A DNA stretch of 64,000 nt from an uncultured Methylophilaceae bacterium. GTDB lineage: Bacteria > Pseudomonadota > Gammaproteobacteria > Burkholderiales > Methylophilaceae. Location: NCBI GenBank assembly GCA_903870165.1, contig CAIQBW010000012.1:62001-126000 (forward strand), in the 5' to 3' direction. Made by a program: the position numbers and the translations under genes. The notes beneath the pieces were generated by a model. The model was not told the origin of the DNA, searched no databases, and saw only the letters and a list, made by a program, of their open reading frames with translations. This document shows, piece after piece, positions 13,043 through 22,143 of the stretch. How positions within the stretch are numbered: the stretch's first letter is position 1; each line of letters begins with the position of its first letter.

Positions 13043-13300
13043 TTAAAGCGGGATGATACTTACCATCTTACGACGCAATGCACCTTTAATAGCGAACGCA
13101 ACTTTACCGTCTACTTTTGCATAAAGTGTATGGTCTTTACCCATGCCTACATTTTCACCAGCGTGCATACGAGTGCCACGTTGACGAACAATGATACTAC
13201 CAGCTGAAACTTCTTGCTCACCAAAGGCTTTAACACCTAATCGTTGGGCCTGTGAGTCACGACCGTTACGGGAACTCCCGCCAGCTTTCTTATGTGCCAT
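13043..13300 (-). CDS. rpmA: 50S ribosomal protein L27
   Basis: [27 protein letters not shown]. Confidence 0.98.
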   Translation of the reverse strand: MAHKKAGGSSRNGRDSQAQRLGVKAFGEQEVSAGSIIVRQRGTRMHAGENVGMGKDHTLYAKVDGKVAFAIKGALRRKMVSIIPL

Positions 13301-13310
13301 TTTCTACTCC

Positions 13311-13673
13311 TTATTCAGCAGCTTTAGCTTTTGCAGCTTTTGCTTTTGCTGGTTTAGTTGAAGCGCCACCGAAATCTGCAATTTGGATTTCTGTATAGCT
13401 TTGACGATGGCCTTGTGTCTTACGGTAGTGTTTACGACGACGGAATTTGAAAATCATTACCTTGTCGCCACGGCCGTGTGATAACACTTTAGCTGTCACG
13501 CTAGCGCCAGCGATTAATGGTGAACCAATAGTGACATTCTCACCATCAGCCAACACTAACACTTGATCAATAGTAACGTCGCTACCAACGTCACCCGTTA
13601 ATTTTTCTACCTTAAGCCTTAGGCCAGGAGTTACGCGGTACTGTTTACCGCCAGTCTTGATGACTGCATACAT
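13311..13673 (-). CDS. rplU: 50S ribosomal protein L21
   Basis: [17 protein letters not shown]...[23 protein letters not shown]; start set at 13673. Confidence 0.97.
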   Translation of the reverse strand: MYAVIKTGGKQYRVTPGLRLKVEKLTGDVGSDVTIDQVLVLADGENVTIGSPLIAGASVTAKVLSHGRGDKVMIFKFRRRKHYRKTQGHRQSYTEIQIADFGGASTKPAKAKAAKAKAAE

Positions 13674-13712
13674 GATTAAGCCTCGTTTGCTACGCATTCA
13701 AATGAACTGCGC

Positions 13713-13740
13713 ATTATACGTAAAATTCGGACTTAAGCAA
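13713..13740 (-). promoter_or_regulatory. Sigma70-like promoter of rplU-rpmA (TTGCTT-N16-TATAAT)
   Basis: Minus strand TTGCTT at 13740-13735, 16-nt spacer, TATAAT at 13718-13713, upstream of the rplU start. Confidence 0.6.
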
Positions 13741-13912
13741 ATACAAAATAGGCTTTATATAAAAAACCTTAAGCACTTAAATCAAGTAATGGAAGATATT
13801 TTAACCCAAGCAACCAGAACACTTCGTTTTTAAGGCTTTAACAGCATAAAAAGTCAGGCAAAACCAACCTTATAAATGCTAAAATTAGCACAAATTTTAT
13901 TGGTAACTTCAA

Positions 13913-14881
13913 TTGTCACTTAGCCTTATTCAATCAAGCATTGCAGACGATATGCGTGCCGTCGACGACGTCATCCGCAAGTCGCTGCATTCTGAAGTCG
14001 TGCTCATCAACCAAGTGGCGGACTACATTATTAATAGCGGCGGTAAACGCTTGCGTCCCGCCTTGGTGCTTTTATCTGCCGGGGTCTTCGGCAAAATTGA
14101 GCCGCGCCACCATACACTTTCAGCCGTAGTAGAGTTTATTCATACAGCAACCTTATTACATGATGACGTAGTCGATGAATCCGCGATGCGACGTGGCCGC
14201 GCCACTGCTAACACTCTATTTGGGAATGCCGCTAGCGTTTTGGTCGGCGACTTTGTTTATTCACGAGCTTTTCAGATGATGGTGAGCGTTCAAAACATGC
14301 GCGTGATGGATATTTTGGCTGAGGCAACCAACATTATTGCCGAAGGCGAAGTGTTGCAATTGCTTAACATCAACGATGCTGACATTAGCGACGAAGATTA
14401 TCTGCGTGTTATTCATTACAAAACTGCTAAGTTATTTGAAGCTGCGACTCGATTAGGCGCTGTAATTTGCGGCGCCTCCGAAAAAGATGAGCAAGCCATG
14501 GCCGGATACGGCATGCGTTTAGGCACAGCTTTTCAACTAATTGACGATGTGCTTGATTTAAGTGGCGAGAGCGAAGATATCGGCAAGAACCTTGGTGATG
14601 ACATTGCAGAAGGAAAGCCAACCCTACCGTTACTTTATGCAATGAGAACTGGCAATGAAGCACAATCCAATCTCATTCGTCATGCAATTGAACAAGGTGG
14701 TTTAGAAGATCTACCAGCTGTGATACAGGCCGTAAAAGATACAGGCGCTTTAGACTACGTAAAAGGCATTGCGAAACAAGAAGCGACGCTTGCCTGCCAA
14801 GCGATTGCGCACTTGCCAAAAACTGCGCAACACCAAGCGCTGATTGATTTAGCAGAATTTGCTGTGGCAAGAACCTATTAA
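13913..14881 (+). CDS. ispB: Octaprenyl/polyprenyl diphosphate synthase
   Basis: GGKRLRPALVLLSAG, LLHDDVVDESAMRRGRATAN, QLIDDVLDLSG; TTG start likely. Confidence 0.93.
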   Translation: MSLSLIQSSIADDMRAVDDVIRKSLHSEVVLINQVADYIINSGGKRLRPALVLLSAGVFGKIEPRHHTLSAVVEFIHTATLLHDDVVDESAMRRGRATANTLFGNAASVLVGDFVYSRAFQMMVSVQNMRVMDILAEATNIIAEGEVLQLLNINDADISDEDYLRVIHYKTAKLFEAATRLGAVICGASEKDEQAMAGYGMRLGTAFQLIDDVLDLSGESEDIGKNLGDDIAEGKPTLPLLYAMRTGNEAQSNLIRHAIEQGGLEDLPAVIQAVKDTGALDYVKGIAKQEATLACQAIAHLPKTAQHQALIDLAEFAVARTY

Positions 14882-15264
14882 TTAAAGGTAATTGGCTCGC
14901 CGTTTTCTGGATTAAAATAAGTCAATTGCGCGCAAGCATTCTTGCCATTCGTCAACGTTCCGTTAAACAAGGACTCGCCGTCCACATCCACCACCGCATA
15001 ACCACTGTGATACAAAGTCACTTCAGCTTCTTGAGGACCTAGGCGCATTGCATAGCTCATATAGTCATCGGTTTCTTCTTCATTAAAGACTTCCCAATTT
15101 TTATGACCCGTTAATTCAGCCATCCAATTAGGCAAATCCACTTCTACGCGACACACAACAGGCTTCGTCCAAGCATCCACTTGGGTTTCATCCATCTCTA
15201 ATATTGAGGCTTCTAAATTTGGCTCTTGGCGCATACAATCTTTTCCTAACAGCAGTTTGTACAT
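14878..15264 (-). CDS. Hypothetical protein (128 aa, acidic)
   Basis: ORF track; convergent with ispB with a 4-nt overlap; no recognised domain. Confidence 0.6.
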   Translation of the reverse strand: MYKLLLGKDCMRQEPNLEASILEMDETQVDAWTKPVVCRVEVDLPNWMAELTGHKNWEVFNEEETDDYMSYAMRLGPQEAEVTLYHSGYAVVDVDGESLFNGTLTNGKNACAQLTYFNPENGEPITFN

Positions 15265-15385
15265 TATATAGTGGCGACTGTTTTTTACATTTCAATAGCA
15301 CACATTATTTATGGAGTTGCTCTGACCAATGTTCAATGCGAATATGCTGTTAACTAACACCATCTAATAACCAAAAGAAGACTAC

Positions 15386-16249
15386 ATGCCTGAATTGATT
15401 ACACTCGTACAAGAAAATTCAACCATCTACATTATTGTCGCGAGCCTTCTCGGCCTTGTGGTTGGTAGCTTTTTAAATGTGGTAATACACAGACTGCCGA
15501 TTATGATGGAGATGGATTGGCGCGAACAATGTGCAACTCTTAACAGCCCTGATAACACGGCTAAAACTGAAAAATACAATTTAATCTCTCCAAGGTCCAC
15601 TTGCCCGCATTGCCAAAAAGCAATTGCGGCATGGCATAACATTCCTGTCATCAGCTTTCTTCTGCTTGGTGGCAGATGCAATCAATGCAAGGCATCAATT
15701 AGCTGGCGTTATCCTGCTGTTGAAATCATTAGTGCGTTATTGGTCGGGATTACTACTTATAAATTTGGTTTTTCTTTAAACACGTTGGCCGCATCAATAT
15801 TTGTTCTTGCACTATTAACACTCACTTTTATAGATATGGATACACAGCTTTTGCCAGACAACATCACACTACCACTGCTCTGGCTAGGCCTGCTTTTCAA
15901 CCTCAATGGCGGTTTTACTGATATTCAATCATCCATCGTTGGTGCGGCAGCAGGCTATTTAATTTTGTGGAGTATTTATTGGTTATTCAAACTCACTACT
16001 GGCAAAGAAGGCATGGGACACGGTGACTTTAAAATGCTAGCAGCAATAGGCGCTTGGTTTGGATGGACCATGCTTCCAGCAGTCATCCTTTTATCATCGA
16101 TTGCTGGCTCAATCATCGGAATTGGCTTGATTCTTTTCGCACAAAAAGGACGAAATACCGCTATTCCTTTTGGGCCATATCTCGCTCTTGGAGGCATTGC
16201 AGCTTTGTTTTGGGGCACTCAACTTTCACACGTATATTTGGCCGGTTAA
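15386..16249 (+). CDS. pilD: Prepilin leader peptidase/N-methyltransferase
   Basis: GLVVGSFLNVVIHRLP, CPHCQKAIAAWHNIPVISFLLLGGRCNQCKASISWRYPAVE, MGHGDFKMLAAIGAWFGW. Confidence 0.96.
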   Translation: MPELITLVQENSTIYIIVASLLGLVVGSFLNVVIHRLPIMMEMDWREQCATLNSPDNTAKTEKYNLISPRSTCPHCQKAIAAWHNIPVISFLLLGGRCNQCKASISWRYPAVEIISALLVGITTYKFGFSLNTLAASIFVLALLTLTFIDMDTQLLPDNITLPLLWLGLLFNLNGGFTDIQSSIVGAAAGYLILWSIYWLFKLTTGKEGMGHGDFKMLAAIGAWFGWTMLPAVILLSSIAGSIIGIGLILFAQKGRNTAIPFGPYLALGGIAALFWGTQLSHVYLAG

Positions 16250-16252
16250 ATC

Positions 16253-16870
16253 ATGTATATCGTCGGCCTGACAGGTGGCATTGGTAGCGGAAAAAGCGAA
16301 GCGACAAGGCTGTTTGCTAAGCTAGGCGTGCCTGTGGTGGACCTCGATATTATTAGTCATGAATTAACTGCAAGCGGGCAGGCAACCTTAAAAGAGATTG
16401 CCCAAGCTTTTGGAGAAGATGTTTTGAATGATGATAGCAGCCTCAACAGGGCCGCTTTACGTCATAAAATTTTTGCTGATAACAAAGCTAGAAATAAATT
16501 AGAAGCCATTCTTCACCCAGCTATTTACAACAAAGCAAAAGAGGCTCTTACAAAAAACGCTTCTGCACCTTACCAAATTCTAGCCATTCCACTTTTATTT
16601 GAAAGTGATCGCTATGTAAACATCATCAATCGCAGTCTGGTGATTGATAGCGATCCAGCAATACAAATCACCCGAGCAAGCAAAAGAGACGGCGTTTCAC
16701 AGACTGAAATCCAAAAAGTTATTGATGTGCAAATGCCTCGCATACAGCGTAATTCACTCGCAGACGACATCATTATAAATAACGGATCAATTGAAGATCT
16801 CGAGAAAAAAGTCAGACAACTACATGAAAGATATATCAATACTTGCATATTTGAGAAATCAAACTCATAA
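16253..16870 (+). CDS. coaE: Dephospho-CoA kinase
   Basis: VGLTGGIGSGKSEATRLFAKLGVPVVDLDIISHEL. Confidence 0.97.
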   Translation: MYIVGLTGGIGSGKSEATRLFAKLGVPVVDLDIISHELTASGQATLKEIAQAFGEDVLNDDSSLNRAALRHKIFADNKARNKLEAILHPAIYNKAKEALTKNASAPYQILAIPLLFESDRYVNIINRSLVIDSDPAIQITRASKRDGVSQTEIQKVIDVQMPRIQRNSLADDIIINNGSIEDLEKKVRQLHERYINTCIFEKSNS

Positions 16871-16916
16871 TCCAAAGAGAGTACTTAAAAAGTAAGATAT
16901 TTAAGCGAAAATTATA

Positions 16917-17675
16917 GTGGCGATTTACGAATTCCCTTTTAACGAAAGAATCAGAACTCTGCTTCGCCTAGAGGATTTGTTCTCTAAGGTTATGCTTAAT
17001 ATTGTCTCAGAACACCCAAGCCATCACCATAATGCAATTGTGTCTTTTTTTCAGATACTAGACATTCTTGACCGCACAGATTTAAAAACTGATCTTTTGC
17101 AAGAATTGGATCGCCAAAAAGTCATCATGACAAGTTTAGTAGGAAATCCAAATATTGCATCAGAGGTTTTGCAGCCTATTCTAGACAAAATCATTGGCAC
17201 GTCAGCTCGCCTTAGAACAATTAGTACGAGAATAGTCCAGCCACTCAAGGAAAATGAATGGCTAATGTCAATTAAACAACGTGCAGTAATTCCAGGTGGC
17301 TTATGCGAGTTTGATCTACCCTCTTACCATTATTGGTTAGAAAGCCCTATTCAAGATAGAAAGCAAGATTTAGAGAAATGGTTAGGACATGTCACGCCAA
17401 TCTATGATGCACTAGCGATTATTTTAAATATCGTTAGAGGTAGCGGCAAAGGCGAAGAAAATATCGCAGTTAATGGCGCTTACCAACAAATGCTTGGCAG
17501 TGCAAAACCAGCACAAATGTTGCAAGTTAAAGTCGATGAAGAGCTAAATTGCTACCCTGAAATTAGTGCTAACAAATATGCAATTAATCTGCGCTTCATC
17601 TCTATGAGTCGTACTGAAAAGCCTCATCCATGTGAAGGTGATGTTCCATTCTCACTCACACTCGGCAATCTTTAA
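16917..17675 (+). CDS. zapD: Cell division protein ZapD (DUF1342)
   Basis: IYEFPFNERIRTLLRLEDLF; pilD-coaE-zapD-yacG order; GTG start. Confidence 0.93.
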   Translation: MAIYEFPFNERIRTLLRLEDLFSKVMLNIVSEHPSHHHNAIVSFFQILDILDRTDLKTDLLQELDRQKVIMTSLVGNPNIASEVLQPILDKIIGTSARLRTISTRIVQPLKENEWLMSIKQRAVIPGGLCEFDLPSYHYWLESPIQDRKQDLEKWLGHVTPIYDALAIILNIVRGSGKGEENIAVNGAYQQMLGSAKPAQMLQVKVDEELNCYPEISANKYAINLRFISMSRTEKPHPCEGDVPFSLTLGNL

Positions 17676-17696
17676 TTACTTTTAAGTTTAGCCTCA

Positions 17697-17894
17697 ATGC
17701 AATCATCAGAAAAAAAACGATTAGTGCCATGCCCAGAGTGTGGAGAACTTTCTGAGTTTAGTCCTAGCAACCCATTTAGACCATTTTGTTCTGAGCGATG
17801 CAAAATGATTGATTTAGGGATTTGGGCAAGTGAAGGCTACCGGATAGAAACTCCGATCACTGCAGATGATTTAGATACAGAAGACTTTAATTAA
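17697..17894 (+). CDS. yacG: DNA gyrase inhibitor YacG (zinc-binding)
   Basis: CPECGELSEFSPSNPFRPFCSERCKMIDLGIWASEGYRI. Confidence 0.94.
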   Translation: MQSSEKKRLVPCPECGELSEFSPSNPFRPFCSERCKMIDLGIWASEGYRIETPITADDLDTEDFN

Positions 17895-17895
17895 G

Positions 17896-18351
17896 ATGCT
17901 TATTAAAAAATTATCCTGTGCTTTAGCGATGTTAGCGATCATGCTGCTTGCTTGCAGCAAACAAGCCCCCGAAATCAATATCGCCGATAACTGGGTAAGG
18001 GCCAATGCTGAAGGCCAAGATGTCGGTGCAGCTTATATGACCATTACCAGCGCATCAGATACAAGCTTAATCAAAGTAGAAAGCTCTGTTACTGATAGCG
18101 TTGAAATTCATAGCATGAGTATGGACAATGGCGTGATGAAAATGCGCATGCTTGAAGAGTTAGATTTAAAAGCAAACACACCTAACAAGCTTGCGCCAGG
18201 TGGATTCCATTTAATGTTGTTTGATTTGAAAAAGCCGTTAAAAGCTGGCGAAACCATCTCATTTACTTTGCATTTCAAAAACCAAAATGGCAAGCGGAGT
18301 TTAGTCACAGTCAAGAGCCCAGTCCTTGCTGAACAGCCATCAGCTAGTTAA
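17896..18351 (+). CDS. PCu(A)C-type periplasmic copper chaperone
   Basis: Lipoprotein-like signal LLACSKQ; DNWVRANAEGQDVGAAYMTI, VEIHSMSMDNGVMKMRML, PGGFHLMLFDLKKPL. Confidence 0.88.
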   Translation: MLIKKLSCALAMLAIMLLACSKQAPEINIADNWVRANAEGQDVGAAYMTITSASDTSLIKVESSVTDSVEIHSMSMDNGVMKMRMLEELDLKANTPNKLAPGGFHLMLFDLKKPLKAGETISFTLHFKNQNGKRSLVTVKSPVLAEQPSAS

Positions 18352-18788
18352 TTAGCGAGATTAGCCTTGGCTGAAAATGGCAATTGAAAACGCTGAACTT
18401 TTCCGCCAGCTTCAATCTCAACCAACAAATTCCAATCACTTCGTCCTTGCACACAAATAGGCAAAGTCACCTCAGCATGCCAATCACTAGTTTGATTCGA
18501 TTGAATTAAACGATAGCGATTTAAGCCCATGTCCATAAGTTGCATCGCAAAATCAACATGAACACTTTGAACAGCCTCAGCTCGATTCATATGCAAATTC
18601 AAATGCAGTGGCTTCATCACTTGAGGGGCTTCAGCAAGCTGAACAGTAAATATCTCATTACCACAAAACTGATTGATGTCCGCACAAGGCAAAACGCTAA
18701 TGACTTCCAATTCAGGCTTGGCCCAATAAAACTTCGCTAAACTACCTAACGCAATCAACAAAATTAACGGTAAAAAAAAATTCTTCAT
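18348..18788 (-). CDS. Membrane-anchored hypothetical protein, possibly FixH/copper-associated-like
   Basis: N-terminal TM MKNFFLPLILLIALGSLAKFYW, then MDMGLNRYRL...LPICVQGRSDW; stop codon overlaps the PCu(A)C stop. Confidence 0.6.
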   Translation of the reverse strand: MKNFFLPLILLIALGSLAKFYWAKPELEVISVLPCADINQFCGNEIFTVQLAEAPQVMKPLHLNLHMNRAEAVQSVHVDFAMQLMDMGLNRYRLIQSNQTSDWHAEVTLPICVQGRSDWNLLVEIEAGGKVQRFQLPFSAKANLAN

Positions 18789-19730
18789 TTATTCCCAAAC
18801 CGCTCTCTGCATGGCGATACCATGCGCGCCTGCGTGCCAAGCATTTTGTAATTCTGAATACTGCATGCCTCCAAGAGCATAAACCGGCAAGGGATAATCT
18901 TTTTTAAGATTCGAAAAAGTCTCCCAGCCCATACCTTCCACTTCTGGGTGGCTTCTCGTTGGAAGCACTGGAGAGAGTGCGACGAAATCCAAATTCAATT
19001 CTGTCGCTTTCACCATTTCTTGAGGATTGTGACAAGAAGCAGCGACTATTAGGCCATCAGGCTTCTCGCTCAAACCCATCAGCGCAATACTATTCAAATG
19101 AATACCATCCGCGCCTGCTTTAATAACATCATCCAAATCTGCGTTCATTAGCACTCTAGCGCCGAAGGGACGTGCGAGCGCAAGCACTTTGTGAGCAAAT
19201 GTGACCAAGGCATCACTACTCAATTGCTTTTCACGCACTTGGATCAACTTCAATCCTTTTTCTAATTGAAGTAATAAAGCCCTAAAAAAAGATGCTTCAC
19301 CCATCTCTTGCAGATTGGTAATTGCGTAAACAGGTGGCAAACTTAAAGCGCTCAGAATAGGTGTATTTGCGGGCAGCATAGGGTCAACCGTTAATCCTGT
19401 AGGATTTTGCCAACTAAGTTGCTGACCCTCTCTTCCAACAGGCTCACCTTGCCATGCCCTCACGATAAAAAAGTTAAGCTTGACGGTTTTTTCTGGATAA
19501 TCAAATGTACGGACTAGCCATGGATATGATTCTGTAGCTTGCACACCAAGCTCTTCATTCAATTCTCTTTGCAAGGCCTCCACTGGCGCCTCGCCGTCTT
19601 CAATCTTACCGCCTGGGAACTCCCACCAACCAGCCCAAGGCTTGCCTGCTGGACGATTTCCCAACAAGACCATGTCATCTTCGCGTATTAAGACTGCAAC
19701 CGCAGCATGGACTATTTTGTTAGCGCTCAA
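18789..19730 (-). CDS. Nudix hydrolase fused to a thiamine-phosphate-synthase-like domain
   Basis: N-terminal GGKIEDGEAPVEALQRELNEELGV Nudix box; C-terminal LIQVREKQLSSDALVTFAHKV...VLMNADLDDVIKAGADGIHLNS TIM-barrel ThiE-like. Confidence 0.88.
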   Translation of the reverse strand: MSANKIVHAAVAVLIREDDMVLLGNRPAGKPWAGWWEFPGGKIEDGEAPVEALQRELNEELGVQATESYPWLVRTFDYPEKTVKLNFFIVRAWQGEPVGREGQQLSWQNPTGLTVDPMLPANTPILSALSLPPVYAITNLQEMGEASFFRALLLQLEKGLKLIQVREKQLSSDALVTFAHKVLALARPFGARVLMNADLDDVIKAGADGIHLNSIALMGLSEKPDGLIVAASCHNPQEMVKATELNLDFVALSPVLPTRSHPEVEGMGWETFSNLKKDYPLPVYALGGMQYSELQNAWHAGAHGIAMQRAVWE

Positions 19731-20605
19731 GTTGATGTCTTTTGATTAGCTAAAGCCTGACGGCCAGCATAATCACGTGCAAATTGATAGGCAACACGAC
19801 CACTACGGGCACCGCGCGTCAAAGAGAAGGTTAATGCTGCACGCCTCACTTCTTCGTTGAATTCAGGAATGCCATATTGGGCTAGCCAATATGCAGCGAC
19901 AGATAAATATTCATCTTGGTCAAAGGCGTAGAAAGAAAGCCACAAACCAAAACGCTCTGAAAGCGAAATTTTCTCTTCCGAAGTTTCACCTGGACGAATT
20001 TCCTCGCCAACATATTGTGTTTCTAAGTTTTCGGCCATGTATTCAGGCATGAGGTGTCGACGGTTAGATGTGGCATACACCACGACATTGTCTGATGTAG
20101 TTGCTATTGAGCCATCCAGAACCACTTTGAGCGCCTTATATCCTGGGTCTGATGCCTCAAAAGAAAGGTCATCACAAAATATAATAAATCGCTCAGGCCT
20201 AGTACGAAGCAGACTCACAATGTCTGGCAAAGCAACCAAGTCCTGTTTATCGACCTCGATAATACGCAATCCATCTTGAGAGAACTCACTTAGCAAAGCC
20301 TTCACTAGTGTTGATTTCCCTGTGCCACGCGCCCCAGTCAGTAATACATTATTTGCAGGAAAACCGCGCACGAACTGTGCAGTGTTACGCACGACTTCAG
20401 CTTTTTGGGCATCCACATTGCAAATGGCTTCAAGGTTGATTTGGTGAGGATGGGGAATGGCTTGCAGATAACCTCGGCCATTCATGATTTGCCAGCGCCA
20501 AGCTAAAGCATTCCAATCAACCTCTTTCTTAGCTAACGGCAGATAGGCGGACAGCCTTTCTAAAATAGATTCTGCCCGATCAATTAGGCTTTCAATATTA
20601 GCCAT
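19727..20605 (-). CDS. DUF815 family AAA-type ATP-binding protein
   Basis: LLTGARGTGKSTLVKALL Walker A, FIIFCDDLSFE Walker B-like, VVYATSNRRHLMPE. Confidence 0.88.
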   Translation of the reverse strand: MANIESLIDRAESILERLSAYLPLAKKEVDWNALAWRWQIMNGRGYLQAIPHPHQINLEAICNVDAQKAEVVRNTAQFVRGFPANNVLLTGARGTGKSTLVKALLSEFSQDGLRIIEVDKQDLVALPDIVSLLRTRPERFIIFCDDLSFEASDPGYKALKVVLDGSIATTSDNVVVYATSNRRHLMPEYMAENLETQYVGEEIRPGETSEEKISLSERFGLWLSFYAFDQDEYLSVAAYWLAQYGIPEFNEEVRRAALTFSLTRGARSGRVAYQFARDYAGRQALANQKTST

Positions 20606-20607
20606 AT

Positions 20608-21837
20608 TTATGAGCGATAATCCGCATTAATTTTCACGTAATCGTATGAGAAGTCACAAGTCCAAACGGTTGAATTGGCTTTCCCTCGATTAAGCACGAC
20701 ACGCACTAAAATCTCTGGCTCTTTCATCACGGCAACCCCTTGCTCTTCTTGATAAGCTTCTGCACGCCCACCGTTTTCAGCAACAAGCACATTCCCTAAA
20801 TAAAGCTGCATAGCACTGACGTCCAACGCATCAACACCAGCGTAACCAATTGCCGCCAAGATACGACCTAAATTAGGGTCTGATGCAAAGAAAGCCGTTT
20901 TAATCAGCGGGGAATGCGAAATGGCATAAGCCACTTTGCGACACTCCTCGACATCTCGACCTGCCTCTACTTGCACCGTCATAAATTTAGTAGCGCCTTC
21001 TCCATCACGCACAATCGCCTGTGCTAAAAGGATCGAAACTTCTGTCATGGCATCGCGAAGAGCTAGATAATCAGTCGTACCAGCTTGAATTTCATCAATA
21101 CCAGATTGGCCTGTTGCCATCAAAATCAATGAATCATTAGTCGAAGTATCGCCATCCACAGTAATGCAATTAAATGAGCGATTAACCGCGTAATCAATCA
21201 ACTCTTCCAACGCTTGCTGACTGATCGTCGCATCTGTTGCAATGTACCCCAGCATAGTCGCCATGTTAGGGTGAATCATACCTGAGCCTTTAGAGATACC
21301 TGTGATGGTAATAGTCTTACCACCTAAAGAAATCTGTTTGGAATAGCCTTTTGCAACAATATCCGTGGTCATAATAGCTTCGGCAGCATTGAGCCAGTTA
21401 TCTTCCTTCAGGTTCTCAATGCAAGCTGGTAGACCTGCAATCACCCGATCCACAGGCAATGGCTCTAAAATAACACCTGTAGAAAACGGTAAGATTTGTG
21501 ATGCAGATTTAGTACCCAATAAGTCAGCCAACGCTAGGCAAGTTTGCTTGGCATGCTGCATACCAGGCTCACCAGTCCCGGCATTGGCATTACCTGTATT
21601 CACGACCAAGGCACGAATTTCGTTTCCGCTCGCAAGGTGCTCTTTACACAAAGTCACAGGCGCCGCGCAGAATTGATTTTTGGTAAATACGCCAGCAACA
21701 CGCGTACCTTCACTCAATTTAATCACCAACACATCTTTACGATTTTGCTTGCGGATATTAGCCTCCGCAAACCCTAGCTGGACACCTTTAACAGGCAATA
21801 GAGAGTTGGCTTTTGGCGCTGATAAGTTAACTGGCAT
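20608..21837 (-). CDS. argJ: Glutamate N-acetyltransferase / amino-acid acetyltransferase
   Basis: [15 protein letters not shown] (autocleavage Thr region), [22 protein letters not shown]-like motif, [15 protein letters not shown]. Confidence 0.96.
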   Translation of the reverse strand: MPVNLSAPKANSLLPVKGVQLGFAEANIRKQNRKDVLVIKLSEGTRVAGVFTKNQFCAAPVTLCKEHLASGNEIRALVVNTGNANAGTGEPGMQHAKQTCLALADLLGTKSASQILPFSTGVILEPLPVDRVIAGLPACIENLKEDNWLNAAEAIMTTDIVAKGYSKQISLGGKTITITGISKGSGMIHPNMATMLGYIATDATISQQALEELIDYAVNRSFNCITVDGDTSTNDSLILMATGQSGIDEIQAGTTDYLALRDAMTEVSILLAQAIVRDGEGATKFMTVQVEAGRDVEECRKVAYAISHSPLIKTAFFASDPNLGRILAAIGYAGVDALDVSAMQLYLGNVLVAENGGRAEAYQEEQGVAVMKEPEILVRVVLNRGKANSTVWTCDFSYDYVKINADYRS

Positions 21838-21924
21838 TTTTTTAACTCTAAAACATGAATGGATGATTAAGATTTTAACCGATAGATAAAACTTGCATGA
21901 AACAAAACGTGCATCATCGGCATA

Positions 21925-21952
21925 AAAAAAAGCGGCTTTAAAGCCGCTTTTT
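21925..21952 (-). terminator. Rho-independent terminator downstream of secA-DUF1289
   Basis: AAAAAGCGGCTT-TA-AAGCCGCTTTTT. Confidence 0.88.
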
Positions 21953-21954
21953 AT

Positions 21955-22140
21955 TTAGAAGGTCGTATTATCTAGCAAACGCTGATCTAACGCGCCCATT
22001 ACTTTTTCCCGCTCTTCGTCCGTCATATTCCACCATTCACGGATCTCTTCAACGGTGCGATAACAACCCTGGCAAAAGCCATTGCTATCATTGATAGCAC
22101 ACACACCAATACAAGGCGAAACGATATCTTCAATACCCAT
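21955..22140 (-). CDS. DUF1289 domain-containing protein
   Basis: SPCIGVCAINDSNGFCQGCYRTVEEIREWWNMTDEEREKVM. Confidence 0.9.
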   Translation of the reverse strand: MGIEDIVSPCIGVCAINDSNGFCQGCYRTVEEIREWWNMTDEEREKVMGALDQRLLDNTTF

Positions 22141-22143
22141 AAA

